Source of the DNA: 630D-37 sp037447295
Lineage (GTDB): Bacteria; Chloroflexota; Anaerolineae; Anaerolineales; Villigracilaceae
Length of the DNA stretch: 6,990 bases
Direction of reading: 5' to 3'
Assembly: GCA_037447295.1 (NCBI GenBank)
Contig: JBBIGZ010000114.1
Span: 1 to 6,990 of the forward strand
Below, piece after piece: positions 1 to 5,045 of this stretch. Under the pieces are notes generated by a model, which saw only the letters and a program-made list of their open reading frames with translations, was not told the DNA's origin and made no database searches. Position numbers and translations under genes: made by a program. Numbering within the stretch: the first letter of the stretch is position 1; each line of letters starts with the position of its first letter.

Positions 1-2
1 AA

Positions 3-998
3 AGGAGTTGCTATGCCGAAGCGAAGCCCTTCTATCGCTTCACGTGGAATGAGCGTTTTAATCATCATCTTGTCTTCAAGGGCGTTTACTATATCGCCCG
101 ACAGAGGGTGAGCAAGGAGAACCCGGAGTACCTGGTCGTGTCGTTAGATTTGCTCAACTTCGAGAAGCCTTACACAAAAACACTGGAGGGTGTGAGTACG
201 GTGTACAAAAGCACGCCGCCTGACCTGAAGGGCAGAGCCCGCCTAACCCGCGGCTATCCATCCATCACTGCCACGATAGTCAACACCTGTGTGCCGGCTA
301 TCTCCTATCTCAACAGGTTCTCCTACCAAACAGCCGACTGTCTGAGCGAGCAGCGCGAAATTCAGCGCGCTATTCGCATGGCGTGTTGGGTCTTTGCAGG
401 CCGAAAACTGCGTTTTGTGATGGATTCTGGCGGTGATGACCAGAAACTCTTTGCCTTTTTGGCGCCCGACGAGTTCATCATCGCCGCCAAACATATGGAG
501 CGTATCGTGGAAGTATACAACACCCGTCTTGACCGCTGGGAAACCGAACGCCTGCAAGACTTGGTCGACTGCGTCCCCTGGCAAGCGACCTATCAGGTTG
601 CCTTCCAGCATGCCGGGCGCACTCGCTTGGCTAACCTGAAAATTGGCTGGTTTCTCATCCGCCTGCCAGATACCCATCAGCAACTCTGGGTGGTAGTGGC
701 ACAGGAGGATTGCAAAGCGAAACCGCTTACCTTGTTGACCAACATCCCCATTCTGAACTTGGCGAGCGCACAACAGGTGTATGCGGATTGGCGTCTGCGC
801 CGCCGTATTGAGCATGGCTATCGCTTTGAACAAGAACAAGCTTTAGATGTTGAAGACCTACGCGTCCGCACGCTGGAGCGCATGCGGCGTATCTTTGCTT
901 TGGTTTTGCTCGCCGCTCAATTCGTCTTTTTCATCAACCAACACTGGCCGGCAAAAGCAGTGCTTTGGTTACGAAAACTGGGCGTAAATTTGATTTGA
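3..998 (+). CDS. DDE transposase (IS4-like), 5' part outside window
   Basis: The reading frame is open from the window edge, so the 331 visible residues are the C-terminal part of a longer protein. The GTG at 108 is internal and not a convincing start. The fold is that of a DDE-type insertion sequence transposase, which cuts and joins transposon ends. The first Asp lies in SLDLLNFEKPYT (codon at 147). The second lies in FVMDSGGDDQKLF (codon 423). The Glu lies in RRRIEHGYRFEQEQ (codon 810), a variant of the IS4-type region where this Glu starts the last helix. LLTNIPILNLASAQQVYADW also matches the strand and helix before that Glu. The C-terminus ends with a hydrophobic stretch and a short basic tail. 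No terminal inverted repeat could be paired because the left end of the element is not visible. The exact IS family is uncertain. It ends 134 bp before the integrase start. Confidence 0.75.
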   Translation, partial: RSCYAEAKPFYRFTWNERFNHHLVFKGVYYIARQRVSKENPEYLVVSLDLLNFEKPYTKTLEGVSTVYKSTPPDLKGRARLTRGYPSITATIVNTCVPAISYLNRFSYQTADCLSEQREIQRAIRMACWVFAGRKLRFVMDSGGDDQKLFAFLAPDEFIIAAKHMERIVEVYNTRLDRWETERLQDLVDCVPWQATYQVAFQHAGRTRLANLKIGWFLIRLPDTHQQLWVVVAQEDCKAKPLTLLTNIPILNLASAQQVYADWRLRRRIEHGYRFEQEQALDVEDLRVRTLERMRRIFALVLLAAQFVFFINQHWPAKAVLWLRKLGVNLI

Positions 999-1132
999 AG
1001 ACCGACCGCAATAGTCCTTACATTCTGCTACGTGGCTTGAAGCGCTGTTTGGCAAGCTGTGGCTACCCTGTCATGGTTAGCCGTCCGGCCTTTTCCACAT
1101 CCTCTCTCCGGAGACACCTGGGCAATCATACA

Positions 1133-2101
1133 ATGGCAAAAAAGCTTCTTGATCAATTTCGTGAAATTCTGCGCATAAAACATTACTCCTACCGCACCGA
1201 ACAGGCTTACATAGACTGGGTGCGCCGTTTTATCCTTTTCCACGAGAAACGCCATCCTGCCGAAATGGGCGCTCCTGAAATTCGCGCCTTCCTCGCACAT
1301 CTCGCTCAGGAAAGAAACGTCTCTGCCTCCACCCAAAACCAGGCCCTCAGCGCAATTCTCTTCCTCTACCGAGAAGTCCTTCAGAAAGAGCTCGAACCCA
1401 TCTTACCCTCCATAGCTCAACGCCCCGAACGTCTCCCTACGGTTCTGACCCCGGCCGAAGTACGGCGAGTGTTCGACCACTTGGGCGGCACCCACCGCTT
1501 GATGGCCCAATTGCTCTACGGCTCCGGCCTGCGCCTGATGGAATGCGTTCGCCTGCGCATCAAAGATATCGACTTTGAATATCGTGCCATCACCGTTCGG
1601 GATGGAAAAGGCGAAAAGGACCGCATCGTCCCCCTCCCCGAATCGATGATCCCTGATCTGCGCCGCCAGATCGAGCGCGTTCGCCTGCTCCACGAAGAAG
1701 ACCTGGCCGCCGGCTACGGCGAGGTTTACCTCCCCTACGCCCTGGCCGAGAAATACCCGAATGCCTCGCGAGAACTAATCTGGCACTACCTTTTTCCGGC
1801 TTCCAAACGCTCCTTAGACCCACGCAGCGGAAAGGAGCGCCGCCATCATATCGACCCCTCCGCCTTGCAACGCGCTGTGCGGCAAGCCGCCCAAAAAGCA
1901 GGCCTGCAAAAACGCGTCACCTGTCACACCTTGCGCCACTCCTTTGCCACACACCTGCTCCAAGCCGGCTACGATATCCGAACCGTCCAGGAACTTCTCG
2001 GTCACAAAGATCTACGCACCACCATGATCTACACCCACGTCCTGGAGCGCGGTAGCTTGGCCGTACGTAGCCCACTAGATAGATTGGATCAAGCCGGGTA
2101 A
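1133..2101 (+). CDS. intI: integron integrase IntI (tyrosine recombinase)
   Basis: Site-specific recombinase that excises and inserts gene cassettes at attC and attI sites. The 322-residue length from ATG 1133 is typical of IntI; the in-frame ATG at 965 would add 56 unrelated residues. An N-terminal SAM-like core-binding domain spans about residues 3-92 (KHYSYRTEQAY, STQNQALSAILFLYREVL). The catalytic domain has R134 in YGSGLRLMECVRLR, K159 in RDGKGEKDR, H265 and R268 in CHTLRHSFATHLL, H291 in LLGHKDLRTT and nucleophile Y300 in MIYTHV. The IntI-specific additional domain, absent from XerC/D, is seen at about 197-225 (YLPYALAEKYPNA, RELIWHYLFPAS), so this is an integron integrase and not Xer. 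All catalytic residues are present, so it should be active. No strong Shine-Dalgarno precedes the start; GGAGA lies about 20 nt away. No LexA-type box was seen upstream. The cassette array lies beyond its 3' end. Confidence 0.95.
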   Translation: MAKKLLDQFREILRIKHYSYRTEQAYIDWVRRFILFHEKRHPAEMGAPEIRAFLAHLAQERNVSASTQNQALSAILFLYREVLQKELEPILPSIAQRPERLPTVLTPAEVRRVFDHLGGTHRLMAQLLYGSGLRLMECVRLRIKDIDFEYRAITVRDGKGEKDRIVPLPESMIPDLRRQIERVRLLHEEDLAAGYGEVYLPYALAEKYPNASRELIWHYLFPASKRSLDPRSGKERRHHIDPSALQRAVRQAAQKAGLQKRVTCHTLRHSFATHLLQAGYDIRTVQELLGHKDLRTTMIYTHVLERGSLAVRSPLDRLDQAG

Positions 2102-2193
2102 ACAGACCAAAACGCTCCTCGGGCAATCGGCCGTCGCGTATCAAGTGAGTAGAACACCCAACCTCATTTCCCTTCTAGCCAGGTTGACCATCC

Positions 2194-2321
2194 ACCCAAC
2201 AAGACAAGTCGGCGGAAAAGCCACCTCCCGAACTTCTAGGACTTCTCACTATTAAGCGCGAGTCCGCACATTACGCCGCGAAGCGCAGCGGAGCGGCGTC
2301 CGCTGGAAGCGCCTGTTGAGC
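2194..2321. repeat. attC-like recombination site 0 (or attI) next to intI
   Basis: The left core ACCCAAC (2194-2200, RYYYAAC) and right core GTTGAGC (2315-2321, GTTRRRY) enclose 128 bp. Inner arms pair at matching offsets: GCGGA at 2211-2215 against TCCGC in 2299-2303. The right half contains a perfect 7-bp hairpin, CAGCGGA/TCCGCTG (2286-2305). The right half resembles the right halves of the sites at 3667 and 4798. Because it is the core nearest the intI 3' end, it could also be, or overlap, the primary attI site. The left boundary is less certain, since another ACCCAAC occurs at 2156. Confidence 0.55.
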
Positions 2322-2640
2322 GCCGACCCCGCCGCAGCAAGACACCACTACACCTTGCTTTCCACTGCTGTCCCGATTCCACAACATACAACACTATAAT
2401 CCTTATAGCACAACGGCAGGCAAAAGGCAATAGCCCCAAAGCCCACCGACCCTGCCACCACCGTGCCGAGTGAGACTAGGATAGGGCAACCCCACTGCCC
2501 GGCGAGTGAACATCGCAAGCCCGGCCGCTTTGACCCTCACGTCCACGGCCTGAAGCCATCCATGCAGCCAAAGCCCCATCTCCGGCCGCGCCACCAGGCA
2601 ACCTCAGCCCAAAATCAGGTTTTCAACGTTCAGCCCAAAC
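2315..2640. repeat. repeat A, copy 1 (gene-less cassette-like segment)
   Basis: This roughly 320-bp segment follows an attC right core and is closely matched by 3780-4097. Its first 90 or so bases are also matched at 4917-4998. The best conserved parts are the promoter block around 2402-2430 and the stretch 2440-2580 (CCGACCCTGCCACCACCGTG, GATAGGGCAACCCCACTGCC, ACCCTCACGTCCA). No convincing gene is present. A minus-strand frame of 63 codons (2403-2594) has a counterpart in A2, but the copies differ at many amino-acid-changing positions. It is best described as a repeated non-coding, promoter-bearing cassette. Confidence 0.75.
2402..2430 (-). promoter_or_regulatory. minus-strand sigma70-type promoter in repeat A1
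   Basis: Read on the minus strand: -35 TTGCCT (2425-2430), 17-nt spacer, -10 TATAAG (2402-2407) preceded by TGC, making an extended -10. The same arrangement occurs in A2 and, with a weaker -35, in A3. Here the promoter points toward the intI 3' end with no gene between, so a transcript would cross attC 0 and enter intI antisense. Confidence 0.5.
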
Positions 2641-2642
2641 GT

Positions 2643-2755
2643 GCCCAACGGCAGGTTTCAGCGGCAGCGGCCGACGGACGGGCAAGACTCCATCGCTAAC
2701 CAGGATTGCCAACAAAACCGCTCTGCATCTTCAGGACGAAAACGCTGTGTTAGGC
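2643..2755. repeat. attC-like recombination site 1
   Basis: Cores are GCCCAAC (2643-2649) and GTTAGGC (2749-2755), complementary at 6 of 7 positions, 113 bp overall. After 5-nt spacers the inner arms pair as GTTT (2655-2658) with AAAC (2740-2743). The left arm (GTTTCAGCGGCAGCGGC) is nearly identical to that of the site at 4798, so the array's sites share ancestry. This site lies 22 bp beyond the stop of the minus-strand membrane protein gene. Confidence 0.7.
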
Positions 2756-2777
2756 AGATTCTGGAGCATCCTGCAAA

Positions 2778-3638
2778 TTAGGCAAAATGCCACCTGATTG
2801 CTGCAGTAGTGTACAGTAGTAAACTTGCAATTAGCGCCCATCGTGGGGAACGCACAGCCAAAAGCGCCATACCCATTGTGAGTGAGTGATAAACAAGAAA
2901 CGGTGTTAGCAGCCACGTTGCGACGATAGCTAACAATTCATTATCCCGTACCCAAGCATAATACAGCGAAATCAGACCAAACGGTATTCCCCAAGGCCAC
3001 AAATTAATCTTATTCAGTGGCGATGCTAACTCCGCCGGTAGAGTTTGGATGTTCTCAAGCATAAGCCATGGCCACCCCGGCCAAATAAGGAACGATAACC
3101 CCAGAAATGTAGCAATTGATAGAATCAACATCAGTTTGCGCTGTGTTCGTTTTAGCCATACCAATAACACCAAAGCTCCGCTTTGCGGTTTTGCAAGGAT
3201 TAGGATAGGCCAGTTAAGTAGCAGACCAAGCATAGGCATCCATTCAATGCTACCTGTACTGAGCAGAAAGAGGAAAGGGTAGCTTGTTAGGGTAATTAGG
3301 AGAGCAGATTTGTCACCGCCATATTTCAGAACCACCATGCTGGTCACGAATATATTCAAAAGGCTTATCAGGATTCGACCGAGTTCATGTGGGATCAGCG
3401 ATAGTGGGGCAAGAAAGAACGCTACCCAAGGTGGATTAATGAAACCCTGAATAGAGTAGGGATGGAAAGAGTCATGTGCAGCGGGATAAAACACTATTGT
3501 AAGGTCAACCATTGGGACACGAACTAAGTGTAGCGCGTACCCGATAAATGGTGCAGCCAATAAAAAAGCGACGATGAAAGTACGTTCTTGTTTACTCAGG
3601 GATGGAAGATATGGTGTAAACCAAGTTGGTGTGCTCAT
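2778..3638 (-). CDS. GT87/DUF2029-like multi-pass membrane protein, cassette cargo
   Basis: A 286-residue integral membrane protein with about eight to ten hydrophobic segments (roughly 21-39, 70-83, 88-104, 111-127, 132-148, 168-187, 234-250, 266-281). The N-terminal pattern resembles the GT-C fold of GT87/DUF2029 proteins: an acidic residue after the first helix (D45 in PMVDLTIVFYP), then PYSIQGFINPPWVAFFLAPLSLIP at about 60-83, with the conserved PP before the second helix. GT87 enzymes transfer sugars from polyprenyl-phosphate donors outside the membrane; that role here is inference. It is shorter than the usual 350-450 residues, so it may be a reduced relative. It starts at ATG 3638, 28 nt after an attC core, with only a weak purine stretch (GAAAGAG) as ribosome site. 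Promoter A2 lies about 230 nt upstream across attC 2. It is AT-richer by eye than intI, galK and maeB, suggesting acquisition. Confidence 0.65.
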   Translation of the reverse strand: MSTPTWFTPYLPSLSKQERTFIVAFLLAAPFIGYALHLVRVPMVDLTIVFYPAAHDSFHPYSIQGFINPPWVAFFLAPLSLIPHELGRILISLLNIFVTSMVVLKYGGDKSALLITLTSYPFLFLLSTGSIEWMPMLGLLLNWPILILAKPQSGALVLLVWLKRTQRKLMLILSIATFLGLSFLIWPGWPWLMLENIQTLPAELASPLNKINLWPWGIPFGLISLYYAWVRDNELLAIVATWLLTPFLVYHSLTMGMALLAVRSPRWALIASLLLYTTAAIRWHFA

Positions 3639-3666
3639 AATTTACGCTCTTTCGAGTAAGGGGTGA

Positions 3667-3786
3667 CACCAACGGTAGGTTTTTGCAGCAGCAGTGGAAC
3701 AGGCAAGTTTTCACTTACCAAAACCTTTGCTACTCATCGCCGATCCGCAGCAGCAAAGCTGCTATCCGCTACAAATGGTGTTGGGC
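3667..3786. repeat. attC-like recombination site 2
   Basis: Cores are CACCAAC (3667-3673) and GTTGGGC (3780-3786). The CCAAC/GTTGG portion pairs, while the outer bases are mismatched. The right half holds a perfect hairpin, AGCAGC-AAA-GCTGCT (3749-3763). The site aligns along its length with the one at 4798: both share GATCCGCAGCAGCAAAGC, ACTATCCG or GCTATCCG, and GTTGGGCGC. At 120 bp it falls in the long-attC size class. It lies 28 bp from the start of the membrane protein gene. Confidence 0.7.
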
Positions 3787-3790
3787 GCCG

Positions 3791-3799
3791 CCCCCCCCC
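3791..3799. repeat. C9 homopolymer in repeat A2
   Basis: Nine consecutive C on the + strand in GCCGC9GCCGCCG; the minus strand is a G-rich run. It lies in the predicted 5' leader of the minus-strand membrane protein gene, downstream of promoter A2. Length variation or a G-quadruplex in the leader is possible. A1 has only short C runs at this place. Confidence 0.6.
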
Positions 3800-3874
3800 G
3801 CCGCCGCAAGACCCCATCGCCCACACGCTTGCTTTACACTTCTGGCCTGATTCCGCAACTACAACACCACAACC

Positions 3875-3903
3875 GTTATAGCACAACGGCAGGCAAAAGG
3901 CAA
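3875..3903 (-). promoter_or_regulatory. minus-strand promoter in repeat A2, upstream of the membrane protein gene
   Basis: Read on the minus strand: -35 TTGCCT (3898-3903), exactly 17 nt, then -10 TATAAC (3875-3880) with a TGC extension. The predicted start near 3868 gives a leader of about 230 nt that includes the G9 run and attC 2 before the ATG at 3638. Position and spacing are identical to A1. Confidence 0.6.
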
Positions 3904-4097
3904 CTGCCCAAAAGCCCGCCGACCCTGCCACCACCGTGCCGGGCAAGGCCAGGATAGGGCAACCCCACTGCCCGGCAAGCGAACATCGCGGGCCCGGCTG
4001 CCCTAACCCTCACGTCCATGGCCTGAAGCCACCCTCGCAGGCAAGGCCTACTTTGGCCGCGCCACGCGGCAGATTCAGCCAAAAATCCAGTTTTCGC

Positions 4098-4224
4098 GTC
4101 CAACGGTTTGCGTTACGTGCGCTGGGGCGGGCGGCGGAACGCCGTCCGAACGGAAAAACTGAAGCAGAGAAACAGCCTAAAAAACGCGCAGACTCCCCAG
4201 CATCAAGTGCACGCATTGTTGGCT
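4098..4224. repeat. attC-like recombination site 3
   Basis: Cores are GTCCAAC (4098-4104) and GTTGGCT (4218-4224). The fold is well supported by paired blocks: TGCGT (4109-4113) with ACGCA (4211-4215), GCTGGGG (4121-4127) with CCCCAGC (4195-4201), and an inner hairpin GGGCGGCG-GAA-CGCCGTCC (4129-4147). Length is 127 bp. Its inner sequence is unrelated to sites 2 and 4, so it came from a different source. The right core deviates from GTTRRRY in one position (C for R). It lies 34 bp beyond the stop of the zinc-ribbon gene. Confidence 0.75.
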
Positions 4225-4258
4225 GGGGTTTGACATTAAGACTCTGTGGATTGAATTG

Positions 4259-4762
4259 CTACTTGCCCATTTCAACGAGAAAGACTTGTTGACACTGCTT
4301 GTAATTGGGACATACATAAAACTTTTTGCCTCTATGCTCGCCACTGGGGGCAACCCGTATTTCCATCGGCACACCACATTTTGGACATAGTTTAGCGGAA
4401 ACCGATGATGGCTGTATCTGCGGCGGCAATTGTTGAGCAGATATATTCGTTGGATTGGCAACAACTAGTTTTGCAGGATTTAGTTCTCTTCCGCAATGGC
4501 GACATACTATTGCTTCAGGTCTTATCAATTCAGCACAAAAAGGGCATTTCTTAAGTTCACCGCGCCGCAACTTTTCACCTTCCAACTCCTTTTCTTTGCG
4601 AACTAATGCTTGACGATCTGGTGGGGTCACTAATGCAAGAACAATGCCTAAAGGGCCCAACAAGAAACCGCCCAGACATCCTGTCGCTTCTGAGCGTCCA
4701 CGCTGGCGATACAAATAACCGGTTATGAGCCCACATATAATCCAAATAACTAATATGGACAC
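4259..4762 (-). CDS. membrane-anchored double zinc-ribbon protein, cassette cargo
   Basis: A 167-residue protein. A hydrophobic N-terminus at 2-18 and a Gly-rich second segment at 28-46 (GCLGGFLLGPLGIVLALV) suggest a hairpin in the membrane. A charged stretch (50-71) leads to a first zinc ribbon with C73, C76, C87 and C90 (KCPFCAELIRPEAIVCRHCG). A polar linker follows, then a second C4 finger with C126, C129, C151 and C157, resembling the topoisomerase I C-terminal zinc finger (LCPKCGVPM ... FYVCPNY). The tail is short. Such proteins are common but unassigned; nucleic-acid or protein binding at the membrane is inference. The GTG start at 4762 is fixed by a perfect AGGAGGT (4768-4774) five nt upstream. 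It lies 35 nt from the attC 4 core, behind promoter A3. Confidence 0.8.
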   Translation of the reverse strand: MSILVIWIICGLITGYLYRQRGRSEATGCLGGFLLGPLGIVLALVTPPDRQALVRKEKELEGEKLRRGELKKCPFCAELIRPEAIVCRHCGRELNPAKLVVANPTNISAQQLPPQIQPSSVSAKLCPKCGVPMEIRVAPSGEHRGKKFYVCPNYKQCQQVFLVEMGK

Positions 4763-4767
4763 TGAGC

Positions 4768-4774
4768 ACCTCCT
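4768..4774 (-). promoter_or_regulatory. strong Shine-Dalgarno for the zinc-ribbon gene
   Basis: AGGAGGT on the minus strand, 5 nt before the GTG at 4762. It decides the GTG start and contrasts with the weak ribosome site of the other cassette gene. Confidence 0.8.
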
Positions 4775-4797
4775 GTTATATCTGCCATAGATCAGTC

Positions 4798-4923
4798 AGC
4801 CAACGGTTGGTTTCAGCGGCAGCGGCGGCGCAGGCAAGACACCTTTACTACCAAAATCTTTGCTGACTCGCGGCGCCGATCCGCAGCAGCAAAGCCACTA
4901 TCCGTTTGCAAAAAGCGTTGGGC
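4798..4923. repeat. attC-like recombination site 4 (array end at galK side)
   Basis: Cores are AGCCAAC (4798-4804) and GTTGGGC (4917-4923), 126 bp. The left core is the exact complement of the right core of site 3, marking 4219-4804 as one cassette unit. The left arm GTTTCAGCGGCAGCGGC matches site 1 and the right half matches site 2, so site 4 looks like the complete parent type of the family. The left core has G at one pyrimidine position. Confidence 0.75.
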
Positions 4924-4998
4924 GCTGACCCCCACGACCACACGCTCGCCTTCCACTTCTAGCCCGACTCCACAACGATTATAGCACAATGGCAGGCA
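4917..4998. repeat. repeat A, copy 3 (truncated)
   Basis: It starts with the same GTTGGGCGC.GACCCC as A1 and A2 and follows them through CACACGCT, TTCCACTTCT, the TATAGCACAA block and GGCAGGCA. Similarity stops near 4999. The remaining 230 or so bases of the repeat are missing and galK follows, so this is the junction between array and chromosomal flank. Confidence 0.7.
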
Positions 4999-5006
4999 CA
5001 AGGCCT
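4978..5006 (-). promoter_or_regulatory. minus-strand promoter in repeat A3, upstream of the zinc-ribbon gene
   Basis: On the minus strand the -10 is a perfect TATAAT (4978-4983) extended by TGC. The position 17 nt upstream (5001-5006, AGGCCT) is a poor -35, because the repeat ends there. Expected transcription start is near 4971, giving a leader of about 210 nt across attC 4 to the GTG at 4762. It is divergent from the galK promoter. Confidence 0.55.
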
Positions 5007-5008
5007 TG
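4999..5008. other. 10-bp perfect palindrome between divergent promoters
   Basis: CAAGGCCTTG lies at the point where repeat A3 loses similarity to A1 and A2, and between the minus-strand A3 promoter and the galK -10. It could be an operator or a scar of the junction; chance is not excluded. Confidence 0.3.
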
Positions 5009-5032
5009 CTGCCGGCATGGGCCTGGGAGGGT

Positions 5033-5038
5033 TATAAT
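5033..5038 (+). promoter_or_regulatory. galK -10 box, leaderless transcript predicted
   Basis: A perfect TATAAT ends 7 nt before ATG 5046. A start site at the usual distance would be at or next to the A of the ATG, and no Shine-Dalgarno fits between box and start. No good -35 is seen at 16-18 nt; TTGCTG at 5006-5011 is 21 nt away. Confidence 0.6.
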
Positions 5039-5045
5039 TCAAAAC

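Larger units (their letters stand above)
3780..4097. repeat. repeat A, copy 2 (gene-less cassette-like segment)
   Basis: Second copy of the A repeat. It matches 2315-2640 over most of its length and 4917-4998 over its first part. It differs from A1 mainly by scattered substitutions. It contains an inverted repeat, GCCGGGCA (3939-3946) / TGCCCGGC, whose left arm is degenerate in A1. Open frames through it (for example minus 3876-4103) show no recognisable domain. I see no gene here, only the promoter block and the repeat. Confidence 0.75.
1133..4923. mobile_element. chromosomal integron: intI plus array of four cassette-like segments
   Basis: An IntI gene is followed by five regularly spaced attC-like palindromes and short segments between them. 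Taking the cut inside G/TTRRRY, the segments run about 2316-2643 (repeat A1), 2750-3673 (membrane protein gene), 3781-4098 (repeat A2) and 4219-4804 (zinc-ribbon gene). The gene-bearing segments have the tight spacing expected of cassettes: 22-35 nt between each gene end and the flanking attC core. The two cores bounding the zinc-ribbon segment are exactly complementary (GTTGGCT and AGCCAAC), as expected for one cassette unit. Similarity among the attC sites is typical of resident chromosomal integrons. Recombination activity is inferred, not shown. Confidence 0.8.

Noticed and set aside
13..111. Short frame from ATG 13 after AAAGGAG
   Set aside because: Only 32 codons in another frame, while the transposase frame is open through the same bases and reads as protein; the purine run is most likely chance.
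1045..1071. Three CTGT motifs spaced 11-12 bp upstream of intI as a LexA/SOS box
   Set aside because: They are direct repeats, not the inverted CTGT-N8-ACAG arrangement, so no LexA site can be claimed.
965..1132. N-terminal extension of the integrase from the ATG at 965
   Set aside because: It overlaps the transposase 3' end, adds 56 residues unlike any tyrosine recombinase, and the 322-residue form from 1133 has the normal IntI length.
3936..4292. Plus-strand 118-codon frame through repeat A2 and attC 3
   Set aside because: It crosses an attC palindrome, has no matching frame of this length in A1 and shows no domain; it is a product of GC-rich repeat sequence.
2194..4923. CRISPR array or phage direct repeats
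   Set aside because: The repeated units are long imperfect palindromes of 113-128 bp with GTTRRRY cores and variable spacing, beside an IntI gene; there are no short identical repeats with equal spacers.
4989..5045. Longer galactokinase start at ATG 4989
   Set aside because: The extra 19 residues lie across the TATAAT box and the array junction and do not resemble galactokinase N-termini.
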